Counted from the stretch's first letter, positions 28,701 through 37,051 are shown. The stretch: DNA of 54,155 nucleotides from Terriglobia bacterium (GCA_020073365.1 JAIQFL010000142.1:1-54155), one strand, 5' to 3'. Numbers and translations: made by a program. Notes: generated from the sequence alone by a model not told the origin.

Positions 28701-28771
28701 GCGAAGTTCGAAGAGCCGTTCGGATACACGGAATCTACCCCGAGAGAAACACTTATAATAGCGGAATCCAC
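25718..28771 (-). CDS. Ser/Thr protein kinase with C-terminal PD40 propeller (kinase 1)
   Basis: Up to 1,017 residues. The cytoplasmic kinase domain has the P-loop GRGGMGEV (114-121), Lys136, HRDLKPAN (227-234), DFG (247-249) and the MSPEQVGG activation-segment end. A single membrane segment follows near residue 400-420 (VTALLLTGMLTVLGGLSILM). The remaining 600 residues carry PD40/TolB propeller blades such as FSPDGKWIAFHTG, VSPRGDQIAFAMTE and WSRDGKELFFVPG, expected outside the cytoplasm. A pre-kinase helix pair (about 33-85) is shared with kinase 3. The start codon is a GTG. An in-frame GTG at 28729 fits better if the TATTAT at 28755-28760 is the promoter. It is divergent from the ECF sigma gene, suggesting a sensor-to-sigma pathway. 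Confidence 0.85.
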   Translation of the reverse strand: MDSAIISVSLGVDSVYPNGSSNFAPIPGAAPNSRAEFQRIREVFESALELPEFERAKYVVDVCGSELAILAEVQGMLAAESKSFPLLDRVPEVSTSLQPGQIIAGQFVVEGLLGRGGMGEVYRCRDTDLGRTVALKVLPEAIARNPGAHARFRREAKLLASLNHPNIAVIHSTEQVGDLHALVLEFIEGPTLTDLVSGGPLPIEQALVIARQIADALETAHDAGIVHRDLKPANVKVRPDGSVKVLDFGLARGREEVTTAECAAPDGTVDPVLTDGHALMGTAAYMSPEQVGGAQVDRRADIWAFGAVLYEMLSGRALFSGGSTSEILGAVLRDQIDWSRLPSDTPPAIRRLINRCLDRDLRRRLRDIGEARIVLEDITAGPEVVERKPARSRWVTALLLTGMLTVLGGLSILMRQRDGQPAMRMSIRVPDGQTLFRNRSTTSISQDGRYIVYASAAGLRLRSLSALDFVTIRGTEGYFNVTEPVFSPDGKWIAFHTGSDQTIRKVPVEGGVALKVCDSLDPSSLSWTPEGILFVEPGNAELAASASGRSLRRHGVLLVLADGGEPKHLVRTKSPEVVHGPQLLPGGGEVLFTLGEWKSTDTWEKAQIVVQKIATGERTVVLTGGTDARYVPPGYLLYAVAGNLVAAPFDRRRLKLTGPAAPVVEGVLRAEPESTGGAHYSLAANGSLLYVPGPVSPSKELVITDRKGTRQAFPLPPGIYDTPRVSPRGDQIAFAMTESGKSDIYIYDLNGQTTMRRLTRPGNNRLPAWSWDGTRIAYQSDREGDRAIFSERADGSGAVERLTTAAKDEAHEPEAWSPGDKMLLFSLRRTPFASPATAIYAGDVVLSALSLKTREVHVFEEVPSATPAGATFSPDGKWVAYAQTAPPTLFASERRGKTTIIVQPFPPTGARYELAHDGRPNHPQWSRDGKELFFVPGPEQFNAVPVIVNPKFSFGKPISLPRSAGNAHTLKSRAYDVMGDGRFIGAVWRSGTAEGHGSDIVVVLNWLSELKMRVPRP
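28754..28759 (+). promoter_or_regulatory. TATAAT -10-like element between kinase 1 and ECF factor 1
   Basis: TATAAT lies 49 nt before the ECF gene start. The same bases read TATTATA on the other strand, so the element may serve both divergent genes. No good -35 was seen on the plus strand. Confidence 0.35.
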
Positions 28772-28807
28772 GCGAGGAACGTATCAGTTGAGCCGCGTGG
28801 GGCGAAG

Positions 28808-29374
28808 ATGACAACGTCAGAGCAGATCACGCTGTGGCTGAATCGGGCCAGAGCAGGCGATGTTGGCGCCCGCGATCAGCTGTTCGCTGCAGTTCACGAC
28901 CGTCTGAGCCGGATGGCTATCGATGTTTTCAGACACGAGCGACCGGACCATACTCTGGAGCCCAATGCACTGGTGAACGAGTTGTACCTGCGTCTATTCC
29001 GCGATGAATCCAAGTCGTTTTCGGATCGGGCGCACTTCTTCGCCGTAGCGGCACAGACGATGCGTCACATACTCATCGACTACGCCCGGGCCGGAGTTAC
29101 TCGGAAGCGCGGCGGCCGCCAGCAACGGGTGAGCCTGTCTGATTTGATCCCGTCAACCGTAGGTGCAGGTCCGGAGGAGGTCCTCGCTCTGGATGCGGCG
29201 TTATCCAGGCTTGCGGCTCTGGACCCGCGTGCTGCTCAGGTTGTAGAACTTCGGTTCTTTGGCGGACTCCAGGAGGACGAGGTTGCGGAGGTCCTCCAGT
29301 TGTCCACGATTACGGTGAAGCGTGACTGGAAAACCGCACGGGCCTGGCTCAGTTCTCACTTGCGGCCGGAGTGA
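28808..29374 (+). CDS. ECF-type RNA polymerase sigma factor, TIGR02999-like (ECF factor 1)
   Basis: A 188-residue sigma factor. Region 2 includes LVNELYLRLFRDESKSFSDR and AHFFAVAAQTMRHILIDYAR (promoter -10 recognition). A linker with RKRGGRQQRVSL follows. Region 4 has LSRLAALDPRAAQVVELRFF and GGLQEDEVAEVLQLSTITVK (-35 recognition helix-turn-helix). This spacing, the ALVNELYLRL and RAHFFAVAAQTMRHIL motifs and the RRGGG-like linker mark the TIGR02999 group abundant in Acidobacteria and Planctomycetes. No anti-sigma gene is adjacent. Instead a Ser/Thr kinase gene lies back-to-back, fitting ECF groups known to be controlled by kinases. Confidence 0.9.
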   Translation: MTTSEQITLWLNRARAGDVGARDQLFAAVHDRLSRMAIDVFRHERPDHTLEPNALVNELYLRLFRDESKSFSDRAHFFAVAAQTMRHILIDYARAGVTRKRGGRQQRVSLSDLIPSTVGAGPEEVLALDAALSRLAALDPRAAQVVELRFFGGLQEDEVAEVLQLSTITVKRDWKTARAWLSSHLRPE

Positions 29375-29484
29375 TTCTCGATTTTTTTTTGATACGCGGA
29401 GCCTCTGTCTCTCGCTTACCCACTTGAGAGCGATTTGACGTGGCCCCAGCCGGCTGGACGGTGCCGCCTGGGCAAGGAGGCCTA

Positions 29485-31050
29485 ATGACCTGTACTCGGA
29501 GTTTTGAAGCAGTGTGGCGGACGGCGTCATGGCGTGTGGTCCTGGCCGCGATGAGCTTGGTCACTGCCCCGGCGCAGCCGCGCACTTCCTGGTCCCCTGT
29601 GATCCCAAAGACGTGGGACGAAGCCGCGCTGAAGGACTGGGCCACACCGCTGGCGAGTCTGAACGTGCGGCCGACACACATGTCCGCGGAGCAGTACTAT
29701 GCGCTGCCTGTTGACAACTTGAGGACCTACCCTGTTTACGCCCCTGGTCGAGAGCCGGCGGGATATTGGGATTTCCTCCAGAAGGTCGGACCGCAACCAT
29801 TAATCGAGCCGGAGAAGTTGAAAACCGAAGCCGACTGGTTAGAGGCAGGACGGATCGTTTTTGACCAGATGGATCATCTTCACCTTCGGACATATGACGA
29901 GAAGTTCATTGCCCAAGCTCGAAGTGGTAACGGCCGGGTCGACAGTGATGGCACGCTGGGCGCGATGCGGTGGGTACCCACGAAACGAGGCCTCGCCCTC
30001 TCATTCGCGAACTGCGGCGCATGCCACCGGCTTCCATTGCCTGAGGGCGGTCAGGTTCCAGGGGCTCCTTCTTTCGGAGGCATACGCAGCGGGGCCATCC
30101 TCCGCTCACGTCCGCCTGGACCGACCGTCATCAACCAGGTTCAACTCGAGGAACATTTTTTGGATGGCGGCGCACCGATCCGGATGGGAAAGGAGCCGTT
30201 TGGGATGTGGCTGTACCGGGCATCCGGCATGCCTTGGGAACCCAATGACGTCAACGCCAGCCTGAAGACCATGACCGAGCCCGAATTTCGGGCCTTGTTC
30301 TCCGCCGGGCAGAACGGTGGCGCTTTGCCTCGATGGAATGGCAGCGTGTACTTCCCGGCCAAGGTACCCGACCTGATCGGCATCAAGGAGCGCAAGTACA
30401 TCGACCACACGGCCACTCACCTCAACCGCGGCATCGGAGACATTATGCGGTACGCGGCGCTAGTGAGTTGGGCCGAGAGCACGGAGTTTGGCGGTCACCA
30501 GATGCTTGGTGGCGGTGCAGAAATGCCCGACGCACGGCGTTCGGATGAGGCATTGTACGCGCTGGCGTTTTACATTCAATCTTTGCAGCCACCGGCTAAC
30601 CCAAATCCGTACGATGAATCGGCGCGAGCCGGCGAAAAGCTGTTTCGCCGCGAAGGGTGCTCGGGTTGTCATACGCCTCCGCTGTATACGAATAACAAGC
30701 TGACGCTCGCCAAAGGCTACACACCACCCCGAGAACTGCCTCCGACGCTGGATGTACTGCCAATTTCAGTTGGCACTGATCCCGGGCTCGCGCTACATAC
30801 GCGCAAAGGAACCGGTTACTACAAGGTTCCCTCGCTCAAGGGTGTTTGGTATCGCGGGCACTATCTGCACGATGGCTCACTGGCCAGCCTGGAAGAAATG
30901 TTTGATCCTGAGCGTCTCAACGAGACACACAGACCCGGAGGGTTCACGCCGCCCGGAAAAGCCCAGCGCGCAATTCCGGGCCATGAATTTGGCCTGAAGC
31001 TCAGCCGCGAAGAGCGCGGTCAACTCATCGCGTTCCTCCGCACTCTGTAG
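29485..31050 (+). CDS. Exported di-heme c-type cytochrome (peroxidase/RoxA-like)
   Basis: A 521-residue protein. The start was set at the ATG at 29485, preceded by AAGGAGG at 29474-29480. A GTG further upstream is less likely. An N-terminal signal segment (WRVVLAAMSLVTAPAQP) precedes two covalent heme sites: CGACH at residues 177-181 and CSGCH at 392-396. In between are segments such as GIRSGAILRSRPPGPTVINQ and QLEEHFLDGGAPIRMGKEPF. The layout resembles the cytochrome c peroxidase/MauG/RoxA-like group of two-heme periplasmic oxidoreductases. The exact reaction cannot be told. It follows ECF factor 1 by 110 bp on the same strand and could be a target of that sigma factor, though this is only a guess from position. 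Confidence 0.75.
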   Translation: MTCTRSFEAVWRTASWRVVLAAMSLVTAPAQPRTSWSPVIPKTWDEAALKDWATPLASLNVRPTHMSAEQYYALPVDNLRTYPVYAPGREPAGYWDFLQKVGPQPLIEPEKLKTEADWLEAGRIVFDQMDHLHLRTYDEKFIAQARSGNGRVDSDGTLGAMRWVPTKRGLALSFANCGACHRLPLPEGGQVPGAPSFGGIRSGAILRSRPPGPTVINQVQLEEHFLDGGAPIRMGKEPFGMWLYRASGMPWEPNDVNASLKTMTEPEFRALFSAGQNGGALPRWNGSVYFPAKVPDLIGIKERKYIDHTATHLNRGIGDIMRYAALVSWAESTEFGGHQMLGGGAEMPDARRSDEALYALAFYIQSLQPPANPNPYDESARAGEKLFRREGCSGCHTPPLYTNNKLTLAKGYTPPRELPPTLDVLPISVGTDPGLALHTRKGTGYYKVPSLKGVWYRGHYLHDGSLASLEEMFDPERLNETHRPGGFTPPGKAQRAIPGHEFGLKLSREERGQLIAFLRTL

Positions 31051-31091
31051 CTTTTCGCGTCATGCGCCGCAGCGCCCGCTAGAGTTCCTAA

Positions 31092-31445
31092 ATCGCGTGC
31101 GGCAGAAACCCGAGCGGATTCCTTATCTACACACATGAGGCGCGGATGACGGCAATAATCAGCTATAGCGGCCGCAACCGGTTATCTGGTGCGGACAGGA
31201 TTGCCTCTCCGCCAGATGAGCGTGCCACGGCGTTTGCTACCTTCTTCGCTTACGGTGGTCGATACACTATGACGGGCAATAAGATTACCCACCATGTGGA
31301 AGTCGCTTCCGTAGAGAACTGGGTCAAAACGGATCTGGTCCGGACCATCAAACTGGAGGGCGACCGGATGACTCTGATCACGCCGCCGCTATCCGTCGGC
31401 GGCAGAATGCAGACTACTGAACTGGTCTGGGAACGACTTCACTGA
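31092..31445 (+). pseudogene. Lipocalin-like domain protein, 5' truncated
   Basis: The frame from 31092 encodes GRNPSGFLIYTHEARMTAII, then SYSGRNRLSG and later FATFFAYGGRYTMTGNKITH and IKLEGDRMTL, ending ELVWERLH. This is the C-terminal three-quarters of the lipocalin-like family (PF13924 type), whose members normally begin with an LxGTWxLVS segment before the G(R/K)xxxGxLIY part. That N-terminal strand is missing: the reading frame meets a stop at 31089-31091 just upstream. An internal ATG at 31146 could start a 99-residue fragment. The gene ends 80 bp before the ISKra4-type element, so the loss at the 5' end was a separate event. Function of the family is unknown. Confidence 0.6.
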
Positions 31446-31516
31446 GGCTGCCCATTTGGAGGACACCTCCGTTCCCTTCTGTCCAGTGCGTGCTACCACG
31501 ATTTTGATCCGAGGGT

Positions 31517-31525
31517 AATTCAAAT
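31517..31525 (+). repeat. 9-bp target-site duplication, left copy
   Basis: AATTCAAAT precedes the left end of the ISKra4-type element. The identical copy follows its right end at 33532-33540. Confidence 0.85.
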
Positions 31526-31533
31526 GGGTGTGG

Positions 31534-32986
31534 CTACTTTGGAACGACGGCCGAGGCGACGGGATAAAGGCGACGCTGGTCCTGATCGATGTGGAATTGC
31601 CAGTAGCGATCAAAATCTCCTGAGAGGTAGATGGCTCGGAGTTGTACAATGGCCTCGGCCATTTGCTCGGTCCAGCGCATGCCGGAGCGTTCCATGCGAT
31701 CTTTAATCAGGTTCTTGCAGGCGCCTTCGACCGGGCCGCTGGCAATCGGCCAACCGTTGGCGAGGTATTTGTTATAGCGCATTCGGGAGCGGTTGCGATA
31801 AAGGTAGTTGGCAACTGCGTTGAGCGTTTGGCGTTTGGGACCGGACAGGCCGCGTTTGGTGATGCTCTGACGGATGCCTTTGACGACTTGGCCGACCTCG
31901 CCGAATAGAATTCGCAGAGTTCGGTCGATGACCCAAAGGTCGGCTTGCAGGCTTCCCTCTGCATGGAAGACGTAGGCAGCCTTCCAGAGTTTTTCCAGCA
32001 CGTGCATCAGATCCAGGATCAAGGTGACCTTGAGTCTTTGGTCCACTCGAATCTGAAGAGGCTTTCGATGACTTGTTGTACGCTCACCATCGGTCAAGGC
32101 CAGGCGCGTCGTGGATCGCGTGGGACCGCGGCGGTCCATCTCTTCCGCCACCTCTTCGATAACGGCGGTCTTGCCCTTGAGCAAACTTGCCCAGACCCGC
32201 TTGTTTTCCGGACGTGGGGGAGGAGCCGCCTCGCGCGATGGTGGGCGGGAGGTGGGGAAGAGGGTCCGCACCCAAGGCGCGCCGGGTGAAGACGGTGGCG
32301 ACCGTGGCCATACGTTTCTTATTGGCCTTCTGCCCTTTTGTCAGCCGCGCTCTGGGTTGTGCGCCGCCGGGCTTGACCATGGGAATGCCCTTGCCGTCGA
32401 CCGCCGCCACCAGGATCGAGCCGGCGGCACTGGCCACCGAGCGCTGTTGGTAGAAAGCGTCAAAGTCCCGAGCCGCATCCGGCAGGATCTCTTCCAGACT
32501 GCGTTTGGAGACGGCAACGCCGGTCAACTCGGCAATGGTCTGAACCGATTCCAGGAACGGGTTCTGTACGGCGGCCTTGACCAGGCGCCGCTGTAGTTCG
32601 TAGGAGAACGACCGTGCGGGCAAGGCCAGCGCCTTGTCGAGCGGTAAGATGCTCGGGGCGCCGGGCCGTGAGTAGCCCATACGGACGAGTTCCACGGTTC
32701 CAAAGACGGTGGTAAGGGATCGGACGCACAGACGGCGGTGAGAGTAGAGCATCGCGCCATCTGCCTGTTCCAGTTGCAAGGCCGGCCCAATATCTCCGTT
32801 GCCACGATGCTGCAAATGGGCTTGGAGGAGTAGGCGTTGGACCTCGCGGCCTTTGACCTGCTGTTGGGATTCGATCTGGTGGAGGGGGAGTTGGAGGGTG
32901 CTGGAGGACGCCAGCCAGGATTCCAGCAAGGAGAACTCAACCAATGCCGGTCTCGTATCAGCCAGGAAACAGGTTGCAGTCGCCAT
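31534..32986 (-). pseudogene. ISKra4-type DDE transposase, one frameshift
   Basis: The start is the ATG at 32984-32986 (MATATCFLADTRPALVEFSL). The first frame carries SILVAAVDGKGIPMVKPGGA with the first catalytic Asp. At about 32275 the minus-strand text GCCTTGGGTGCGG has one T too many. Correcting it joins RRAWVRTLFP and places the rest in frame. The second frame has ALTDGERTTSHR and KVTLILDLMHVLEKLWKAAY (second Asp region) and GWPIASGPVEGACKNLIKDR (catalytic Glu). The protein is otherwise complete at about 480 residues. A second-frame GTG at 32271 could not give an active protein alone. A slippery poly-A or poly-T run for programmed frameshifting is not evident. Confidence 0.8.
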
Positions 32987-33015
32987 GTTCTTACGGTAAT
33001 ATAACCGAAAGAACA

Positions 33016-33414
33016 ATGTCACGTGTTTCTGTTTCGAAAAGCCGAATCCGTCCCGTTGTGCGGAATGCCTCGCTGGAGCGCCAAACACAACGTTTCCTGG
33101 AACTCCGACGAGGATTGGAGCAGATCGAGTATTTCTGCAAAGGTACGGTTCTGAAGCGAATGATGAAGTGCGGCAAAGCCCAGTGCGCCTGTGCCTCCGA
33201 CGCCGCCAAGCGCCATGGCCCGTACTTCGAACTTACTTACAAGGCGAATGGCAAAACGGTCAACGTCAAACTCTCGCCGGAAGCGGCTCCGCTGTACAGG
33301 GCCGCGGCGCAGCAATATCGCAAGTTGAAAACCCTGCTCAAGCGCCTCGACCAACTTTCAAAAACCATCCTGCGACACCAAGCCGAACTGGCAGTTCCCA
33401 AGCGCAAAAACTGA
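33016..33414 (+). CDS. DUF6788-family accessory protein of the IS
   Basis: A 132-residue basic protein, divergent from the transposase with 29 bp between start codons. The core reads FLELRRGLEQIEYFCKGTVL, then KRMMKCGKAQCACASDAAKR and HGPYFELTYKANGKTVNVKL. The two-step Cys pattern in CGKAQCAC, HGPY, and the C-terminal helical region (RKLKTLLKRLDQLSKTILRH) match the small DUF6788 proteins often encoded beside ISKra4-like and other transposases. A zinc-binding or nucleic-acid-binding role is likely but unproven. The longer frame from 32944 overlaps the transposase start and was rejected in favour of the ATG at 33016. It lies within the inverted repeats, so it moves with the element. Confidence 0.65.
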   Translation: MSRVSVSKSRIRPVVRNASLERQTQRFLELRRGLEQIEYFCKGTVLKRMMKCGKAQCACASDAAKRHGPYFELTYKANGKTVNVKLSPEAAPLYRAAAQQYRKLKTLLKRLDQLSKTILRHQAELAVPKRKN

Positions 33415-33531
33415 TTCAAAAACAGGGGTTATTCGGATATCCCCGGTTTAAGCGATAGCCCAAAACAGGTCCACTGGGCCTAACCGGCTGAATCTATGCT
33501 ACTTGGAAGTCGTCCTAAAGTAGCCGCACCC

Positions 33532-33540
33532 AATTCAAAT
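33532..33540 (+). repeat. 9-bp target-site duplication, right copy
   Basis: AATTCAAAT directly follows the right inverted repeat and is identical to 31517-31525. Confidence 0.85.
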
Positions 33541-33639
33541 GGACGTGTATAAACGCCTTACGCGAGACTTTGGCGCGCCCTCGTGGATCCAACTCCGGCG
33601 TGCTGAGCGATTCAGCCTCCCTGGTCGCCAAGGAACGAA

Positions 33640-34053
33640 TCATCGATTCGCCGGCACAGTACTCGCCGGCAGTCCGAACCGAAGCGCCACCTGCCGGGCC
33701 GCCGCACTCTCGCAAGCCTGTCCCACCGCATCTTCGAAGCGTTTGCTAAACGGCGCCTTGCTCGGCAACTGCGGCACCTTCTCCATCTTGATCCCGCAGT
33801 CCGGGCAGCAAACCCGGTACACTTCGACCACCACCGTCGTGCGGAATTCCATGCAGGGCAAATCGCGAACTGCGCGCTCGCTCACCTCGTGAGCTTCCTC
33901 CAGTTTGCACCCGCATCCCGAATAAATCAGCTTCCGGTTCCCGCGCTTGCGGCGAATCCAAAGCTTCAGGGTCTTCGCCCGTTCATCGATCTCATGCCGG
34001 TAGACTCGGTAGCCCGGCCATCCCAGTAGTTTTGTTAGCTCGTTCTTGCACAA
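33640..34053 (-). pseudogene. ISL3-family transposase, N-terminal fragment
   Basis: A 137-residue fragment with LTKLLGWPGYRVYRHEIDER, then the zinc-binding region with YSGCGCKLEEAHEV and YRVCCPDCGIKMEKVPQLPS, and the helix FSKRFEDAVGQACESAAARQ followed by VALRFGLPASTV. This is the N-terminal zinc finger and helix-turn-helix of ISL3 (IS1167/IS204-like) transposases. Full-length enzymes run to roughly 400 residues or more, with the DDE domain after the STV point. Here the frame departs and stops, and the following sequence (33541-33640) has no recognised DDE motif. So the element is truncated. The two 20-bp repeats at 34111 and 34223 probably represent its inverted-repeat end. Confidence 0.7.
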
Positions 34054-34110
34054 ACCGCTGAGTGTACCGAAATCGGTCAGCTTATGAAAGTCATCACTGT
34101 TTGCCGTTCG

Positions 34111-34130
34111 TCGAATTCCTGCGCAGAGCC
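34111..34130 (-). repeat. ISL3-type terminal repeat, inner copy
   Basis: TCGAATTCCTGCGCAGAGCC is identical to 34223-34242. Its complement starts GGCTCTGCGCAGG, a plausible ISL3 terminal inverted repeat. It lies 57 bp upstream of the ISL3 fragment's start codon. Confidence 0.55.
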
Positions 34131-34440
34131 TAAAAACCTCCGCTATTGAAGGCTCAACGGATGCCGGTCCTCAAAACCGAATTCGTGGTTTTCAAAACAG
34201 GCGTCCAAAAATGCGGGCTCTGTCGAATTCCTGCGCAGAGCCGACTATAAATGCTGCCGCCGCAAAGGGTCCCGGTGCCTATTCCGCCGGGACTGATCGC
34301 AAGCAGACCGCATCATGCCATGATCTACTCGCCGGTCAAGCCCGGCGAAACCTCGCCCCGCCACGGACATACGCTGACGCTCCTGAATCAATCCGACGAT
34401 GGCTTACGTAAAGTAGAATGGAGCGATCACGGTCCGCCCA
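34131..34440. other. Region with a second terminal-repeat copy and no gene
   Basis: It holds the second copy of the 20-bp repeat (34223-34242) and a small palindrome, AAAACC-N8-GGTTTT, near 34178. After it there is about 200 bp of sequence with only short open frames, leading to the kinase 2 gene. A TAGAAT at 34414-34419 could be a weak -10, with no -35 seen. Confidence 0.4.
34223..34242 (-). repeat. ISL3-type terminal repeat, outer copy
   Basis: This is identical over 20 bp to 34111-34130. Two copies in the same orientation, 112 bp apart, suggest that one element end was duplicated or that two insertions nested at the same place. Confidence 0.55.
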
Positions 34441-37038
34441 ATGGAGCTAACCCCCGGCGCAAAACTCGGCCCGTACGAAATCCTCTCGCGCATTGGCGAG
34501 GGCGGCATGGGGCAGGTATGGAAGGCGCGGGACACGCGGCTCGACCGCATCGTTGCCGTCAAGACGTCCCACGCAAAGTTCAGTGAGCGGTTTGAGCGCG
34601 AGGCCCACACAGTGGCCGCGCTGAATCATCCCCACATTTGTACTCTGTACGACGTTGGCGCCGATTACCTGGTGATGGAATACGTGGAGGGATCGGAAAT
34701 CAAGGGTCCGTTGCCGCTGGACCAGGCTTTAAAGCTGGCGATACAACTGGCCAGTGCACTCGAAGCGGCGCACCGCAAGACCATCACTCATCGTGACCTG
34801 AAACCCTCTAACATTCTGGTGACGAGGGCGGGCGTCAAGGTTCTTGACTTCGGTCTCGCGAAATTTGAGCAAACGAAAGAAGTCAAAGCAAACGATGAAA
34901 CGCTTACCCGGGCGCTGACGCAGGAAGGCGCCATCGTCGGTACGCTGCAATACATGGCGCCTGAGCAGTTACAGGGCAAGCCGACCGACACTCGAGCCGA
35001 CCTCTTCGCGTTCGGCTGTGTGTTGTACGAAATGCTCACGGGAAAACGAGCATTCGATGGCACGAGTAATGCGAGCGTGATTGCCGCGATCCTGGAACGG
35101 CCGGCTCCATCCGTGAAGGAAGTGGCTCCGGCGGCGCTGGATCGCGTGCTCGGACTGTGCTTGGAGAAGGATCCCGACGAGCGTTGGCAGTCAGCTCACG
35201 ATTTGAAATCCGAGTTGATGTGGATCGCGAGTGGTGAGGCGGAAATCTCCCGGCGGCCAGAAAGCCATTCCTCCTCGAAGAAATGGCTATGGGCTGCGGC
35301 GTCCTTGCTGATGGCGGCCATCGCCGCGCTGGCGGGCTGGAAGCTGAGCCCCACTCCGTCAACGCCAGTAATACGTACGGTGATCGCGCTTGGCACCGAC
35401 GAACACCTCGCGAACCTGAATGGCACCGTAATCGCGATCTCTCCGCATGGCGCCAACCTCGTGTATGTCGCCAGCCGCGGCGGCGGTCCCGCTCAACTCT
35501 TCCGTCGTCCTTTGGACGCACTGAAGGATGAGCCGATGGCAGGGACAGAAGGCGCGGCTTCTCCCTTCTTTTCGCCCGACGGCCAGTGGATCGGTTTCAC
35601 CGCCGCCGGCAAGTTGGAAAAAGTGGGCATCGGCGGCGGCGCTGCCATCACGCTCTGCGACGTCGACAGCGGCACCGGCTCGGCTTTTCCCGGCGCAACC
35701 TGGAGTCCACACAACACGATTGTGTTTCAGGGTTCGAGCTCGTTCCGCGAGGTTCCCGCAACCGGAGGCGCTACGTCCCGGCTGTTAACAACAGCGAAGA
35801 GCCTGTACTGGCGCTGGCCGGAGTTTACGCCAGACGGCTCGGCGATCGTCTTCGCCAACGGGACCAATCCCCTCTCCTTTGTCAGCAAATCGTCAATAGC
35901 CACTGCCGCGTTCGGCGGCGCGGGTACGGCGAAGGAACTGATTTCGGGTGGCACTGCGCCACGTCTGACGGCAACGGGGGATCTGGTCTACGCGCAGAGC
36001 GGGATTCTGATGGCCGTTCCGTTCAACTCAAGACGTCTGGAGCTGGCGGGCTCGCCGTCGCCCGTGCTGGAAGGCATACAGGAATCCCGTTCCGGGGCGG
36101 CGCAGTACAGCCTCTCGGCCAGCGGAACGCTCGTGTACGTCCCGGGAGGATTGCAGAGTTCCATGTCCCGCCTGGTTTGGGTAGACCGGCAGGGCAACGA
36201 GCAGCCGCTTGCGGCGCCTGCGCGTGGCTACTACTTTCCCAGGCTCTCCCCGGACGGCCGGCGCATCGCCGTTGGGATCATCGAGGCCTCGAGCGATATC
36301 TGGCTTTACGACATTGAGCGCGATGCGCTGTCTCGCGCCACGTCCGGGTCGACGGACCTCAACCCGATCTGGTCGCCGGACGGCAATCGACTCGCATTTT
36401 TCTCCGACAGGGCCGGGGCTCAGAATATTTTTTGGCAACCCGCGGACGGCAGCAGGGCAGCCGAACGCCTGACGACCAGCCAGTTTATTAACGTTACGGG
36501 CGCCTGGTCGCCAGATGGTCAGAGAATCGCCTTCATGGAGAATAATGCCGAGACCGGGAATGACATCTGGACCGTAGGGCTTGAAGACCGAAAGGCGCAG
36601 CCGTTCCTGAAGACGCCGGCCAATGAAACAGCGCCTAGATTCTCTCCCGACGGGCAATGGATCGCATATGCGTCGGACGAAGCGGGGCGATGGGACATCT
36701 ACGTACGACCGTATCCGGGGCCGGGCGCACGATATCCTATTTCGACCGAGGGCGGCATGGAGCCGGTGTGGAACCCGGCCGGCCGCGAACTGTTCTACCG
36801 AACGGGGAATCGCATGATGGCCGTGGACGTCTCGTTTGCATCCGGGTTTTCGGCCGGCAAGCCCAGGGTGCTGCTCGAGGGCCCGTGGCTGCCTACTCCG
36901 TTGACTACTGCGAATTACGATGTCTCACGCGATGGCAAGCGTTTCCTGATGCTAAAGTCCGCCGCGCAAGACAACGGCGCGAGGCAGATCGTGGTGGTCC
37001 AGAACTGGTTTGAGGTACTGAAGAAGCGTAATAGATAG
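34441..37038 (+). CDS. Ser/Thr protein kinase with C-terminal PD40 propeller (kinase 2)
   Basis: An 865-residue protein starting directly with the kinase domain, without the pre-kinase helices of the other two. It has P-loop IGEGGMGQV (18-26), Lys41, HRDLKPSN (117-124), DFG (136-138) and PEQLQGKPTDTRADLFAFG. A membrane segment lies near 281-302 (WLWAAASLLMAAIAALAGWKL). PD40 blades follow, such as LSPDGRRIAVGI, WSPDGNRLAFFSDRAG, WSPDGQRIAFMEN and FSPDGQWIAYASDEAG, presumably periplasmic. No ECF gene is adjacent here. The MBL-fold gene begins 13 bp after its stop, so the kinase and the exported MBL hydrolase are likely co-transcribed. Confidence 0.88.
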   Translation: MELTPGAKLGPYEILSRIGEGGMGQVWKARDTRLDRIVAVKTSHAKFSERFEREAHTVAALNHPHICTLYDVGADYLVMEYVEGSEIKGPLPLDQALKLAIQLASALEAAHRKTITHRDLKPSNILVTRAGVKVLDFGLAKFEQTKEVKANDETLTRALTQEGAIVGTLQYMAPEQLQGKPTDTRADLFAFGCVLYEMLTGKRAFDGTSNASVIAAILERPAPSVKEVAPAALDRVLGLCLEKDPDERWQSAHDLKSELMWIASGEAEISRRPESHSSSKKWLWAAASLLMAAIAALAGWKLSPTPSTPVIRTVIALGTDEHLANLNGTVIAISPHGANLVYVASRGGGPAQLFRRPLDALKDEPMAGTEGAASPFFSPDGQWIGFTAAGKLEKVGIGGGAAITLCDVDSGTGSAFPGATWSPHNTIVFQGSSSFREVPATGGATSRLLTTAKSLYWRWPEFTPDGSAIVFANGTNPLSFVSKSSIATAAFGGAGTAKELISGGTAPRLTATGDLVYAQSGILMAVPFNSRRLELAGSPSPVLEGIQESRSGAAQYSLSASGTLVYVPGGLQSSMSRLVWVDRQGNEQPLAAPARGYYFPRLSPDGRRIAVGIIEASSDIWLYDIERDALSRATSGSTDLNPIWSPDGNRLAFFSDRAGAQNIFWQPADGSRAAERLTTSQFINVTGAWSPDGQRIAFMENNAETGNDIWTVGLEDRKAQPFLKTPANETAPRFSPDGQWIAYASDEAGRWDIYVRPYPGPGARYPISTEGGMEPVWNPAGRELFYRTGNRMMAVDVSFASGFSAGKPRVLLEGPWLPTPLTTANYDVSRDGKRFLMLKSAAQDNGARQIVVVQNWFEVLKKRNR

Positions 37039-37051
37039 GGAAAGCACTCAA

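Larger units (their letters stand above)
31526..33531 (-). mobile_element. ISKra4-family-type insertion sequence (2,006 bp)
   Basis: The ends are imperfect inverted repeats: 31526-31552 (starting GGGTGTGGCTACTTTGG) and the complement of 33505-33531 (starting GGGTGCGGCTACTTTAG), matching at 22 of 27 positions. A perfect 9-bp duplication, AATTCAAAT, flanks it. It contains a DDE transposase (minus strand, one frameshift) and a divergent DUF6788 gene (plus strand). The 9-bp duplication, size and transposase type agree with the ISKra4 family. The stop codon of the transposase lies inside the left inverted repeat. Because of the frameshift this copy is probably inactive. It separates the truncated lipocalin-like gene from an ISL3 fragment. 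Confidence 0.8.

Noticed and set aside
32260..32290. Programmed frameshift in the ISKra4-type transposase
   Set aside because: The site reads GCCTTGGGTGCGG, with no A-AAA-AAG-type slippery sequence. A one-base indel is simpler.
33515..33715. 66-codon minus-strand frame after the ISL3 fragment
   Set aside because: It crosses the ISKra4-type right end and the target duplication, so it cannot be an original gene.
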